Positions 43,088-52,088 of a DNA stretch of 64,000 bases are shown here, one piece after another. How positions within the stretch are numbered: the first letter of the stretch is position 1; each line of letters opens with the position of its first letter. The notes beneath the pieces were generated by a model. That model was not told the DNA's origin and searched no databases. It was given only the letters and a program-made list of their open reading frames with translations. The position numbers and the translations under genes were made by a program. The stretch is from Desulfocapsa sp. (GTDB lineage: Bacteria; Desulfobacterota; Desulfobulbia; Desulfobulbales; Desulfocapsaceae). The stretch lies in NCBI GenBank assembly GCA_022712895.1, contig JAFLJS010000075.1:49788-113787 (forward strand), in the 5' to 3' direction.

Positions 43088-43489
43088 GCCCAAACCTTGG
43101 TTGGGTGACACCCTTAAATTCGCAAGTTTTAAGAGCTGCTTTATCTCGTATCCTGACATGCCAAGGGCAGAGGCAATTTTGTCTGTGGCCATACCAGACT
43201 TGAACATTGCCTGTGCGTAACCGTATCGTTCTGGAGCGCATAATTTGTCATTTTTATTGCTATAGGAAGAACGCGTTTTATTTAATTCCGTGCTCACTTC
43301 TGCTTGTTTGAGGCTGTTTTGGAATTCCTGTTCTTTCTCTTCATTGTCTTTCATCGACTGCAATGCTTTCTGAAGAGTGTTAATGGACTTTTGCTGCTCC
43401 TTTGCAGATTTCCGTGTGAATATAGATCGTAGAAATAAGAGGATACAGAGGGAGAGTGCAAAGATTGTAATTATCGTATTGTATTCCAT
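43085..43489 (-). CDS. DUF2802-like membrane-anchored protein next to fliA
   Basis: A 134-residue protein: one N-terminal membrane helix (about 6-22), a coiled coil (about 28-75), then a C-terminal helix-turn-helix-like motif YGYAQAMFKSGMATDKIASA followed by LGMSGYEIKQLLKLANL, the pattern of DUF2802 proteins that accompany fliA and chemotaxis genes in other proteobacteria. Its function is unknown. It begins 15 bases after fliA and its 3' end overlaps the flgF promoter. Confidence 0.7.
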   Translation of the reverse strand: MEYNTIITIFALSLCILLFLRSIFTRKSAKEQQKSINTLQKALQSMKDNEEKEQEFQNSLKQAEVSTELNKTRSSYSNKNDKLCAPERYGYAQAMFKSGMATDKIASALGMSGYEIKQLLKLANLRVSPNQGLG

Positions 43490-43504
43490 AAGGATGTTCC
43501 TTTC

Positions 43505-44236
43505 TCAATCAATGTTATTCTTCACTTTTGTTTTTAATTTAATTAATGCCTGGCTATGAAGCTGCGAGATACGTCCTTCAGACACATCGAGAACCACGGC
43601 AATTTCCTTCTGGGTCAGCTCTTCGTAGTAATACAGCGAAATAACCAGTCGTTCTTTCTCTGAAAGCTGTTCTAAAATGGTAGCAATTGTTTTACTGAGT
43701 TCGTGATTTTCAAGAATTGTAACAGGGGAGGCAGTTTTACTCTTATCAACCAATGCATCCTGAAAAGATCTTCCGCTATCGGAATGGTCCAGCGTTTCGT
43801 TTAAACTGACACATCCAAGATGGCTTACTTGTCCAAGCATTTTTTGATACTGTGAAAGACTGAGTCCCATACGTTCGGCCATTTCAGCCTCATCAGGATA
43901 GCGTCCAAGTTCCCGTTCAAGTTCAGCCATACAACGACTGATACTTGTCTGCTTTTCACGTAACGATCTGGAAAACCAGTCGAGTTTTCGCATTTCATCA
44001 AGGATTGCTCCCCGAATGCGATATTCGGCAAAAGTTTTAAAGAGAATTTTCTTTTCGGGTTTAAATTTATTGGCAGCATCTATCAGGCCCATCATTCCTG
44101 CACTGCGCATATCGTCACGGTTCATAAAGGACGGAACCTGCGTTACCATCCTGCCAGTGATGATATCTACTAGAGTAAGGTGCTCTTTAATAAGCGTTGT
44201 TCTATCTTCTGGTAGCTGCTGAGGAGTGTAAATCAT
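43505..44236 (-). CDS. fliA: Flagellar sigma factor FliA (sigma-28)
   Basis: A 243-residue RNA polymerase sigma factor. Region 2: DDMRSAGMMGLIDAANKFKP and TFAEYRIRGAILDEMRKLDW; region 3: RELGRYPDEAEMAERMGLSL; region 4: LSEKERLVISLYYYEELTQK and EIAVVLDVSEGRISQLHSQA. It reads late flagellar promoters such as the four TAAA-N16 sites in this window and is held by FlgM. It is two bases after flhG. Confidence 0.95.
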   Translation of the reverse strand: MIYTPQQLPEDRTTLIKEHLTLVDIITGRMVTQVPSFMNRDDMRSAGMMGLIDAANKFKPEKKILFKTFAEYRIRGAILDEMRKLDWFSRSLREKQTSISRCMAELERELGRYPDEAEMAERMGLSLSQYQKMLGQVSHLGCVSLNETLDHSDSGRSFQDALVDKSKTASPVTILENHELSKTIATILEQLSEKERLVISLYYYEELTQKEIAVVLDVSEGRISQLHSQALIKLKTKVKNNID

Positions 44237-44238
44237 TG

Positions 44239-45150
44239 TTAACCTCGTGCGCCAATATCTAAGAGACGTTTCCAGAAGAACTGCACACCACCTTTGGGTG
44301 TCGCTGGAGGTTGTTCAGAACAGATTGTCGCTGCCAGTTGCCCAAAAGCTGTAGCAATTTTAGATGTTGGAAAAAGATCAACTATTACTCTTTGTTTGCG
44401 AATGGCATCTGTCATCTGTCTGTCGGCTGGAATCGAGCCTAAGAAATCAATGGAAATGTCCAAGTATCTATTGGAAACCATGGTTAATTTACGGTATACA
44501 TCAAGTGCCTCATTCTCGTTTTGTACCTGATTTACAACAAGATTGAATGACTTTTCATGATATTGTGTGGAAAGTAATTTCATCAAAGCATAGGCATCGG
44601 TGATAGCAGTTGGGTCTGGTGTGGTGACGACCAGTATCTCCTGGGCTGCTGTATTGAAATAGGTGACATTTTCAGAAATTCCAGCCTCAGTATCAATGAG
44701 TACAAAGTCGAAATCGTTGTGCATAGAATCAAGTCCGTCCAGAAGTTTAAGCTTTTGGCTCGAATCTAATCTGGTGAAATTCTGAACACCTGATCCAGCA
44801 GGTAAAATTTTGATGCCATGTGGGCCTTTTACAAGGATATCGGCAAGAGCATAGTCCCCGGCAAAGAAATGGTTGAGGTTGTATTTAGGAGCAAGTCCAA
44901 AGACAACATCAATATTCGCAAGACCAAGATCAGCATCAAGGATGAGAACCTTTTTACCCATCATTGCCATTGAAACCGCGGTATTGGCAACAACGGCAGT
45001 TTTACCGACACCACCTTTACCACTGGTTATGGCATATACGCGTGTTGTAGAGTCGGATTGGTTGCTGTTGATATTGTTAGCAAGTCCATTATCCATGGCT
45101 CGTAAGCTATTCGCTTGGTCCTGAACTACTGAATTTTGTGAATTACTCAT
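44239..45150 (-). CDS. flhG: MinD-like ATPase FlhG (FleN)
   Basis: About 303 residues. ATG 45150 was chosen: AAGGA precedes it and the N-terminus then carries DQANSLR (11-17), the DQAxxLR motif that stimulates FlhF GTPase. The deviant Walker A is SGKGGVGKT (43-51); other MinD/ParA boxes are VLILDADLGLANIDVVFGL and DFVLIDTEAGISENV. FlhG sets flagellar number with FlhF. The gene overlaps the flhF 3' end by eight bases. Confidence 0.94.
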   Translation of the reverse strand: MSNSQNSVVQDQANSLRAMDNGLANNINSNQSDSTTRVYAITSGKGGVGKTAVVANTAVSMAMMGKKVLILDADLGLANIDVVFGLAPKYNLNHFFAGDYALADILVKGPHGIKILPAGSGVQNFTRLDSSQKLKLLDGLDSMHNDFDFVLIDTEAGISENVTYFNTAAQEILVVTTPDPTAITDAYALMKLLSTQYHEKSFNLVVNQVQNENEALDVYRKLTMVSNRYLDISIDFLGSIPADRQMTDAIRKQRVIVDLFPTSKIATAFGQLAATICSEQPPATPKGGVQFFWKRLLDIGARG

Positions 45151-46369
45151 ATACTGATCCTTCACTTGGTGACATAATAAGTTTTGTAAGCATTGTTTTA
45201 TCTGCTTCCATAATATCCTCTGGAACCCGTTGTCCATTGGTTAGGAATGAGAACGGTATTTTATTTCGTATCTGGAGATCAAGCAGAATGCCTAAACTGC
45301 TGCATTCATCGATTTTTGTGATAAGCGTATAATCAATTCCTAGTACAGAAAATTGATCGACAGCCTTATATAGTTCATTTTCCCTTGTAGTTGCAGAGAG
45401 CACCAAATGTTTGTCTATTGATAGATCAGACCTTAAGTACGTTGCAAGTTCATCGATGCAAAGGGAGTCTTTGGGGCTTCTTCCCGCAGTGTCTATTAAT
45501 ATGAGATCTTTATCTCTATGTTTGAGCAGGGTGCTTTCGAACTGTTCTGGACTGAGCACAACTTCTACGGGAAGATTCATGATATCGCCGTACACTTTTA
45601 ACTGTTCAACGGCGGCAATTCGATAAGTGTCTATGGTGATAAACGCGATTGATGGTGAATGATTACAGAGGTAATTTGCTGCGATTTTGGCAAGGCTGGT
45701 TGTTTTACCAACTCCTGTGGGCCCGATAAGTGCGAGACGATGTTGTTGCTGTTGTGTGTTCTTTGAGTCGAATATACCGGAGCTTACGTGAAGCAACTCC
45801 TTGAAAGTGTTAGCTAGATATTCCTGTTGGGCAAAAGGATCTGATAATTCGTCAAGGGTGAGAGTCTCTTTGGCAAAACCAGTTATGGTCTGAGCCGTTT
45901 GCAAACTGATCCCAAGATCGATTATGCGTTGATTTAGTGAGTCGAGGCTACTGTCGTGTGATGCTGTAAGAACAGGAGACGTCAGCTGCCGACTATTTAT
46001 CCTGGTCATTTCCTGACCAAGATTTTTTATCATTCCTTTTAATTCATCAACTTCAGATTGTATGTTCGAATGATTCCCCGGTTCTTTACTGTGGGAGATT
46101 GGGGCTGAATCCTTGAGGGAAGGTTCCTGCATTTTGAAACTACGATCGTAAGTGCCTGTCGGGGGAGTGGCTTTGTCTTCAGGTGTGGGTGTGGCTGGCC
46201 AGTCTGAATCCATGGCGGCTGTGATCTCAAAGCTTTTTTTCCCGAGTAATCCAAGTTTGCCGGAATGTACGGTTTTGGTGGATAAAATAAGGGCATCTGG
46301 CCCAAGTTCATCCTTCACCATTTTGAGTCCGGTTGCCATGTCGGCAGATTCGAAAACTTTAACTTGCAT
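45143..46369 (-). CDS. flhF: Flagellar SRP-type GTPase FlhF
   Basis: A 408-residue SRP-family GTPase that places the flagellum at the pole. The N-terminal B domain (VKVFESADMATGLKMVKDEL, GPDALILSTKTV) is followed by a variable linker and the NG domain with LIGPTGVGKTTSLAKIAANY (P-loop), AFITIDTYRIAAVEQLKVYG, LILIDTAGRSPKD and TLITKIDECSSLGILLDL. It overlaps flhA by 11 bases and flhG by eight, so it is tightly coupled to both. Confidence 0.95.
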   Translation of the reverse strand: MQVKVFESADMATGLKMVKDELGPDALILSTKTVHSGKLGLLGKKSFEITAAMDSDWPATPTPEDKATPPTGTYDRSFKMQEPSLKDSAPISHSKEPGNHSNIQSEVDELKGMIKNLGQEMTRINSRQLTSPVLTASHDSSLDSLNQRIIDLGISLQTAQTITGFAKETLTLDELSDPFAQQEYLANTFKELLHVSSGIFDSKNTQQQQHRLALIGPTGVGKTTSLAKIAANYLCNHSPSIAFITIDTYRIAAVEQLKVYGDIMNLPVEVVLSPEQFESTLLKHRDKDLILIDTAGRSPKDSLCIDELATYLRSDLSIDKHLVLSATTRENELYKAVDQFSVLGIDYTLITKIDECSSLGILLDLQIRNKIPFSFLTNGQRVPEDIMEADKTMLTKLIMSPSEGSVYE

Positions 46370-48458
46370 TTAGATTGATGGCGCCAAGTGATTTGATTTT
46401 AATATTAGGAAGTATTTCATTATGTGAAAGTACGACCAGCTGCGGATAATAGCGTTCTGTCAATTTACGAACATGGGGGCGAATCTGTGGAGCTGCCAGA
46501 AGGGTGGGACGTTGCCCACCTTCAAAAAGAGGCAGGGCCTCGCCTATTGAATCCAGAATGAGTTGGGCTTTTGTCGGGTCAATTGCCAGATAAGCACCTG
46601 TCTCTTTATGTTGTACAGATTGAGAAATTGTATTTTCTGTTTTCTTGTCTAAAGTTATTAACGGAATGACACCATTGATAGCCAGATCGTGGCTGATGCT
46701 GCGAGCAAGGGCGTGTCGTACATATTCAGTCAGGATATCAGTATCCTTGGTTACAGGTGCCCAGTCGGCAATGGATTCGAGGATGGAACGTAAATCCCTA
46801 ATGGAGACACTTTCACTGAGAAGGTTCTGCAATACACGCATGATGGTGCCAAGTGAGACAACATCAGGAATAAGTTCTTCAACAAGTTTGGGGTAGGTCT
46901 TGCCAAGATTATCAAGTAGATTCTGGACTTCCTGGCGACCTATGAGTTCATGAGCATGTTGCTTGATGATCTCAGAGATATGAGTTGCCATAACTGTTGT
47001 GCAGTCAACGACAGTGTAGCCGGCAATCTGGGCCCGTTCTTTTTTGTCTTCGGTGATCCAGATAGCAGGAAGTCCAAAAGCAGGTTCTTCCGTGGGTACA
47101 CCTTTGATTTTTTCTGTGACCATGCCAGGATCCATGGCCATGAAGTGGCCTGGTAACATCTCAGAGGTCGCAATCTCCACACCTTTCAAATAGAAGGTGT
47201 ACTGGTTCGGGGAAAGTTGAAGATTGTCTTTGATATGGACTGGGGGCACGATAAAACCGTTGTTCATTGCAAATTGTTTGCGAATGGATTGGATGCGTAC
47301 CAGGAGTTCACCGTCCTGATTTGCATCCACATAAGGGATAAGCCCATATCCGACCTCAAGTTGCAGCAGATCAACATTGAGGAGTTCTTCGTAATCCTCT
47401 TCAGCTTTAGGCAAGGGGTCAGTGACTTCTTCTTCACGTGCTATTTCTTCTTTCATTTTATCGCCCTTATCCAGGTAGTAAGCGGTAAAGGCAAGAGCAA
47501 TTGAAAGAATTAGAAAAGGGAGAAATGGAAGTCCGGGGATGAGGGCAAAAATCATTAGGATTACTGAAACAACCCATAGTGCGCTGGAGTATCTGGAGAA
47601 CTGGATTTTGATATCCGAGCCGAAATCGCTGTCTCCTGAAGCTCTGGTAACCAGAAGACCGGCAGATGTAGAAATAATGAGTGCGGGGATTTGACCAACT
47701 AGTCCGTCACCAACAGTTAAAATGGTGTAGTTAGCGGCAGCTTCTGCCATGGGCATTCCTTTCTGCAAGACTCCAATGATAAAACCTGCGCCAATGTTAA
47801 CCAGAGTAATGATGATACCTGCAATGGCATCTCCTTTAACAAATTTTGAAGCACCATCCATGGCTCCATGAAAACTTGCCTCAGTACTGATCTCTTCACG
47901 TCTTTGCTTTGCTTCAGATTCATTGATCAGGCCGGCATTTAAATCAGCGTCAATGGCCATCTGCTTCCCAGGCATGGCGTCCAGGGTGAAACGTGCTGCA
48001 ACTTCTGCGACCCGGCCAGCACCCTTGGTAATAACCATGAAATTAATAAGTACCAGGATGGTAAATATGACGATACCTACAACATAGTTACCACCGACTA
48101 CAAATTGGCCGAAAGATTGAATAACGGAACCGGCGGCCGACGGTCCTTCATGCCCATTAATAAGAATAAGTCTCGTGGAAGCGACATTAAGAGAAAGTCT
48201 GAAAAGTGTTGTGGCAAGAAGTATGGCTGGGAAAATAGAAAAATCAATGGCTTTTACAGTAAACAGGCTGATCACCAGAATCAGTAACGCGATGGTGATA
48301 TTCATCGATAGAAACAGATCAAGGAGCAATGAAGGCAGGGGGATGATCATGATCATGAGTATGCCAACGAGGCCAAAGGCAGCTATGATATCTGCGCGTT
48401 GCGACAACTCACGCAATCGCATCCTGTCAAATATGTTTCCCTGTTCGGTAAGTTCCAT
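46359..48458 (-). CDS. flhA: Flagellar export gate protein FlhA
   Basis: A 699-residue FlhA with eight predicted membrane helices in the first 330 residues and a large cytoplasmic domain. Landmarks are the FHIPEP-type cytoplasmic loop RFTLDAMPGKQMAIDADLNA, GAMDGASKFVKGDAIAGIII, and the C-terminal region with LLQLEVGYGLIPYVDANQDG and IRSIRKQFAMNNGFIVPPV. It forms the export gate with FlhB. GAAGG is absent; the start ATG at 48458 lies six bases below the flhB stop. Confidence 0.96.
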   Translation of the reverse strand: MELTEQGNIFDRMRLRELSQRADIIAAFGLVGILMIMIIPLPSLLLDLFLSMNITIALLILVISLFTVKAIDFSIFPAILLATTLFRLSLNVASTRLILINGHEGPSAAGSVIQSFGQFVVGGNYVVGIVIFTILVLINFMVITKGAGRVAEVAARFTLDAMPGKQMAIDADLNAGLINESEAKQRREEISTEASFHGAMDGASKFVKGDAIAGIIITLVNIGAGFIIGVLQKGMPMAEAAANYTILTVGDGLVGQIPALIISTSAGLLVTRASGDSDFGSDIKIQFSRYSSALWVVSVILMIFALIPGLPFLPFLILSIALAFTAYYLDKGDKMKEEIAREEEVTDPLPKAEEDYEELLNVDLLQLEVGYGLIPYVDANQDGELLVRIQSIRKQFAMNNGFIVPPVHIKDNLQLSPNQYTFYLKGVEIATSEMLPGHFMAMDPGMVTEKIKGVPTEEPAFGLPAIWITEDKKERAQIAGYTVVDCTTVMATHISEIIKQHAHELIGRQEVQNLLDNLGKTYPKLVEELIPDVVSLGTIMRVLQNLLSESVSIRDLRSILESIADWAPVTKDTDILTEYVRHALARSISHDLAINGVIPLITLDKKTENTISQSVQHKETGAYLAIDPTKAQLILDSIGEALPLFEGGQRPTLLAAPQIRPHVRKLTERYYPQLVVLSHNEILPNIKIKSLGAINLNAS

Positions 48459-48464
48459 TGTTGT

Positions 48465-49526
48465 TTATTTTTTTAGTGAATAGACATGTGCTAAAATTTC
48501 GGCAACAGCTTTAAACATCTCTTCGGGTATAGTTGCCCCTAAATCGATTTTATGCAATAATCGGGCCACTGGAGGGTTCTCCATGATCGGTATTTCGTTT
48601 TCTCTGGCTATCTCACGAATCTTCATGGCCACATGATCTGCTCCTTTTGCTAAAACTATGGGGGCATCCATGGATTGTGTATTATATTTTATGGCCACGG
48701 ATATATGTGTTGGGTTTGTGACAACCACATCCGCGTCAGGCACATCTGCCATCATCCGTTTTTGTGCCATTTCTTGTTGAATTCTCCTTATTTGTCCCTT
48801 AATAAAGGGATCACCTTCCATTTCTTTATATTCTTCTTTTACTTCCTGTTTGGTCATTTTCATCTTTTCTTCCATCTCATGTTTGGTATACATGAAATCG
48901 ATGGCAGCGATGAGGATTAAAAGACCACAGACCTTTGCCAGAATCAGTGTGGCAACCCTGCCAAGGAAAAGAATTGCAGTTGCTGGACTCGTATCGACAA
49001 GAATCAGTGCTTCATTGAAATGATCAATGACAGTTGAGTAAGCAACCCATCCAATAAGTACGACTTTACCTATTGATTTAAAAAGATCAACAACTGAGCG
49101 CATGGAAAAAATACGTCCAAGTCCCTGTATTATACTGAGTTTTGAGAAGTCAGGGGTAAGGGGTTTGGTCGTGAATAGCCATCCAATTTGAAAGAGAGAA
49201 GAAAAGACCCCTACTATCATGACCAGCATAAAGAGAGGAACCAGTAAGAATGCCATTTCCTTTGTGATAAATACTAAAAGACTATTAACGTTGGCAGGGC
49301 TACCGTCAAATTGGTTCAGATTCGTCCAGATGGAGGATATAAGTTCTAAAAGATCTGCCCAGAAACCGGGCATGTAGAATATCCAGAACAGGAGTGTGAC
49401 CGTGAAGAGACCGGCAGTTTGCACTTCTTTGCTTTGTGCGACCTGGCCTTTTTTACGAAAATCGGTTCTCCGTTTCGCAGACGGTTCTTCAGTCTTTTCG
49501 CCACCTGATGAGGACTCTTCAGCCAT
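48465..49526 (-). CDS. flhB: Flagellar export switch protein FlhB
   Basis: A 353-residue FlhB: KTEEPSAKRRTDFRKKGQVA at the N-terminus, four membrane helices, and the self-cleaving motif NPTH at about 271-274 in DADVVVTNPTHISVAIKYN. After it comes the cytoplasmic domain that switches export from hook to filament. It is first in flhB-A-F-G-fliA, behind a strong sigma-54 promoter. A second free copy of the C-terminal domain is at 22332-22613. Confidence 0.95.
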   Translation of the reverse strand: MAEESSSGGEKTEEPSAKRRTDFRKKGQVAQSKEVQTAGLFTVTLLFWIFYMPGFWADLLELISSIWTNLNQFDGSPANVNSLLVFITKEMAFLLVPLFMLVMIVGVFSSLFQIGWLFTTKPLTPDFSKLSIIQGLGRIFSMRSVVDLFKSIGKVVLIGWVAYSTVIDHFNEALILVDTSPATAILFLGRVATLILAKVCGLLILIAAIDFMYTKHEMEEKMKMTKQEVKEEYKEMEGDPFIKGQIRRIQQEMAQKRMMADVPDADVVVTNPTHISVAIKYNTQSMDAPIVLAKGADHVAMKIREIARENEIPIMENPPVARLLHKIDLGATIPEEMFKAVAEILAHVYSLKK

Positions 49527-49671
49527 GTTTTAACTCGATAAGTATTTGGAAAAGCAACGTTATATTTGTCTTGTCGTGGTGTTTTGCTACATGACAAGCA
49601 AAAGGGAAGGATCTGGTGCTTCTTTTAACATGAAAAAAAAAGAGATTAATAAAAGTATTTTTTCAATTTCA

Positions 49672-49688
49672 TGCAATAAATCTGCCAG
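49672..49688 (-). promoter_or_regulatory. Sigma-54 promoter of the flhB-flhA-flhF-flhG-fliA operon
   Basis: On the minus strand CTGGCA-GATTTA-TTGCA, which matches YTGGCACG-N4-TTGCW at 15 of 17 positions with both GG and GC in register. Transcription would start near 49660, about 135 bases before flhB. Confidence 0.75.
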
Positions 49689-49729
49689 TACATATCTTGA
49701 TTCCTATCAAAGCTGTAAACAATATTTGA

Positions 49730-49778
49730 TGTAGGAGCTCGCCCCTGCGAGCGAAGGTACCATTCGTTAGGGCGATTG
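49730..49778 (+). repeat. REP-like palindromic repeat, copy 2
   Basis: Starts TGTAGGAG and folds GCTCGC-CCCT-GCGAGC, then GGTACC-ATTCGTTAGGGCGATT. Compared with copy 1 the stem has changed on both sides (CCCGC/GCGGG against CTCGC/GCGAG) while the loop CCCT is kept, as expected for a conserved hairpin. Confidence 0.7.
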
Positions 49779-49794
49779 TAGAGTGTTGCGGAGT

Positions 49795-49836
49795 CAGTAA
49801 AATCACTCGAACAAACAGTGAAATCACCCGAACAAA
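49795..49836. repeat. Two tandem 21-base repeats inside the REP-like pair
   Basis: CAGTAAAATCACTCGAACAAA (49795-49815) is followed directly by CAGTGAAATCACCCGAACAAA (49816-49836), differing at two positions. Copy 1 at 33376 contains one diverged unit of the same kind. Confidence 0.7.
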
Positions 49837-49870
49837 GGGTACAAGCGCCCGCAGGGGAGGGACTCCTACA
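49821..49870 (-). repeat. REP-like palindromic repeat, copy 3 (inverted)
   Basis: On the minus strand TGTAGGAGTCCCTCCCCTGCGGGCG, i.e. the copy 1 sequence with one base change (so one stem mismatch), then GTACCCTTTGTTCGGGTGATT. It faces copy 2, so 49730-49870 is bounded by inverted TGTAGGAG ends like a BIME or a small MITE. Confidence 0.7.
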
Positions 49871-49933
49871 ATTCTTTTTTACATTTCCCTTAGCGATCTG
49901 TTTGAGCAGGAGGAATCAATCTTTCTACCAATA

Positions 49934-50713
49934 TTAGTTGAGCAGTTGCAGGACCGTGGCAAATCTATTGGCCAGATCGTCAAATTCTCGTCTTAAGAGG
50001 ATGGTAACCAATGGAAGTGTCAAACCAATGACAGTAAATGAAAGACCAATATTCAATGGAAAAGAAAGCAGGAAGACATTTAATTGAGGAAATACTCGTG
50101 AGAGAATACCCAAAATCAAACCGGAAAGGAGAAGAACCGCGAGAATTGGAGCGCTGAATTGAATCCCTAAAAAGAAAATTCTGGAGGAGAGCGTGAGTAA
50201 ATAAGGGATAGCTTCACCGGAGATATTGAAGGCACCCGGTGGTAGAATTTTATAAGATTCTGCCGCAACTTGAAAAAATACGTGGTGACCATCTACAGCA
50301 AGAAAAATAAGGATAGCAAAAACATTTTGAAATTGTGAGATGAGCGGAAGTTGACGTTCATTTTGAGGATCAAATATATTTGCTGCCGCAAAACCCATCT
50401 GATAGCCAATAACTGTTCCGCCGTATTCTACTGCCGTAAAAACCATTTTTGCAATAAGTGCAACCATGCTCCCAAGCAAAACTTCTGCAAGTAAAAGTAG
50501 AAGGAAACTTATAGGATCAAGGGCGAGGGAAACCATGCTTGGTTCCATAACAGGAAATAAAACAAGGGCAATCATAAACACTAGCCCTGCTTTTACCTGT
50601 ACAGGTGTTTGATTACCAAGAAAAATTGGAATAGCTCCTACAAAACCGGCAACACGTGCTAAACAGATTAGGAAGGTCTGAAATTCATTTATGGGAAGGA
50701 GTTGGAAGTCCAC
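49934..50713 (-). CDS. fliR: Flagellar export protein FliR
   Basis: A 259-residue integral membrane protein of the export gate: LARVAGFVGAIPIFLGNQTP, VQVKAGLVFMIALVLFPVM, YGGTVIGYQMGFAAANIFDP, QLPLISQFQNVFAILIFLAV and FPLNIGLSFTVIGLTLPLV. It packs with FliP and FliQ. It is the last gene of the motA-motB-fliL...fliR unit; fliQ ends seven bases upstream. Confidence 0.94.
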   Translation of the reverse strand: MDFQLLPINEFQTFLICLARVAGFVGAIPIFLGNQTPVQVKAGLVFMIALVLFPVMEPSMVSLALDPISFLLLLLAEVLLGSMVALIAKMVFTAVEYGGTVIGYQMGFAAANIFDPQNERQLPLISQFQNVFAILIFLAVDGHHVFFQVAAESYKILPPGAFNISGEAIPYLLTLSSRIFFLGIQFSAPILAVLLLSGLILGILSRVFPQLNVFLLSFPLNIGLSFTVIGLTLPLVTILLRREFDDLANRFATVLQLLN

Positions 50714-50719
50714 AACATT

Positions 50720-50983
50720 TTAGAACGTGGCAATGGAAGAAAAAATGCCACGAGAGAATGAGGTAATGGTATGAATGAGCCAGGGAGCCATAATAAGGAG
50801 AGTGAGAAAGACAGCTACAATTTTTGGTATAAAAGTTAATGTTTGTTCATTAATTTGCGTGGTGGCCTGGAAAACTGAAACAATAAGGCCCACAATCATT
50901 CCGGCAAGCAGCATGGGACCAGCCATTAAAAGAGAGGTCTGTACTGCTTTGCGACAAACATCTATGACGAATTCAACACTCAT
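50720..50983 (-). CDS. fliQ: Flagellar export protein FliQ
   Basis: An 87-residue FliQ with two membrane helices: VEFVIDVCRKAVQTSLLMAG, LIVSVFQATTQINEQTLTFI and PKIVAVFLTLLI. Four FliQ subunits join the FliP5-R1 core. It overlaps the fliP stop by four bases. Confidence 0.95.
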   Translation of the reverse strand: MSVEFVIDVCRKAVQTSLLMAGPMLLAGMIVGLIVSVFQATTQINEQTLTFIPKIVAVFLTLLIMAPWLIHTITSFSRGIFSSIATF

Positions 50984-51753
50984 AGGACATTAAAACTCTG
51001 GATAAGTGAACCAACAATAAGTGCCCAGCCATCAACCAGTACAAAAAGCAGCAGCTTGAATGGCATGGAAATAATGACAGGTGGCAGCATCATCATTCCC
51101 ATGGACATAAGGATAGAGGCAACTATCATATCAATAACCAGAAAGGGAATATAGATCATAAAACCCATTTGAAAGGCTCGTTTAATTTCCGACAGCATAA
51201 ATGCAGGAATAAGCGTCATTGTCGGGATGTCGTCCTGGTCGAATGGTTCGTTGCTCATGGTGATATCTGCAAGCATATTAAGTTCTGACTCTCTCACCTG
51301 TGAAAACATAAAATCGCGTATGGGAGAAAGTGCACCTGTTAGCGCTACTTCCTGCGTTATTTCCTCAGCAAGATATGGTTGCAGGGCTTCTTCATTGATT
51401 TTAACAAGGGTAGGGGACATGATGAAAAATGTTAAAAAGAGTGAAAGACCTATAACAATCTGAGTCGGAGGCATATTTTGGGTTCCCATGGCCATACGGA
51501 CAAAACCAAGAACGATCACAATACGGGTAAAGCAGGTGGTCATGAGTATGATTGATGGCGCAATGGTGAGGACGGTAAGGAGGAAAAGTACCTGGAGCCC
51601 AATTGAGACTTGTTCGGGGGTGTTGGCGTCTGTTGTGCCAAAAGTGATGGTGGGAACACCAATAGCCTGAACAGTGGAGCCTGTCAGAAGCAGAAAAAGT
51701 ACAATTAAAAAAGAAATTTTGACGATTGTCATATCCCTTGGCTTAGTTTTCAT
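50980..51753 (-). CDS. fliP: Flagellar export protein FliP
   Basis: About 257 residues: an N-terminal signal peptide (ending STVQA) and the FliP core QVLFLLTVLTIAPSIILMTT, CFTRIVIVLGFVRMAMGTQN, MPPTQIVIGLSLFLTFFIMS, AFMLSEIKRAFQMGFMIYIP and MGMMMLPPVIISMPFKLLLF. I took ATG 51753, inside the end of fliO; ATG 51732 after AAGGG is a credible alternative. FliP forms the pentameric export pore. Confidence 0.94.
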   Translation of the reverse strand: MKTKPRDMTIVKISFLIVLFLLLTGSTVQAIGVPTITFGTTDANTPEQVSIGLQVLFLLTVLTIAPSIILMTTCFTRIVIVLGFVRMAMGTQNMPPTQIVIGLSLFLTFFIMSPTLVKINEEALQPYLAEEITQEVALTGALSPIRDFMFSQVRESELNMLADITMSNEPFDQDDIPTMTLIPAFMLSEIKRAFQMGFMIYIPFLVIDMIVASILMSMGMMMLPPVIISMPFKLLLFVLVDGWALIVGSLIQSFNVL

Positions 51754-52078
51754 CAGCACTTTTCTTTTCAATTGAAGCAAGAGTTTCGTTAAAAGTTCCA
51801 CTTGTTTTTGTTGAAACGGGGGAGAGCATAGTGATTATATCATTTCCGAGTCCTAACAGGTATTGCTGATTACCAACCTCTACGATACATAATGATTTTT
51901 TCGGCATAAGGTGACGAATCTCTATGATTTTTATAGCAGATTTGTCGTTATGTTTTATGAAAGAGAGCCGTTTTCTCATGATGGCGTAGATAATCAACAG
52001 TATTCCCAGGACAACAAGAAGTCCCCAAAACATTCGTAAACCTGCTGAAAGAAGTGTCGGATCTGTACTTTCTAACAT
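51743..52078 (-). CDS. fliO: Flagellar biosynthesis protein FliO
   Basis: A 111-residue protein with one membrane helix (about 14-29: RMFWGLLVVLGILLIIYAIM) and the FliO cytoplasmic part IIEIRHLMPKKSLCIVEVGN followed by QYLLGLGNDIITMLSPVS. FliO assists assembly of the FliP ring. It follows fliN by ten bases and overlaps fliP. Confidence 0.88.
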   Translation of the reverse strand: MLESTDPTLLSAGLRMFWGLLVVLGILLIIYAIMRKRLSFIKHNDKSAIKIIEIRHLMPKKSLCIVEVGNQQYLLGLGNDIITMLSPVSTKTSGTFNETLASIEKKSADEN

Positions 52079-52088
52079 ATTGATTTGC

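Larger units (their letters stand above)
49527..49933. other. Gap between fliR and flhB with sigma-54 promoter and REP-like pair
   Basis: About 400 bases split the export genes into two units. It holds the flhB sigma-54 promoter at 49672-49688, a small TTTGCT/AGCAAA inverted repeat near 49577-49596, and the facing REP-like copies at 49730-49870. No reading frame with a credible ribosome binding site is seen. Confidence 0.6.
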
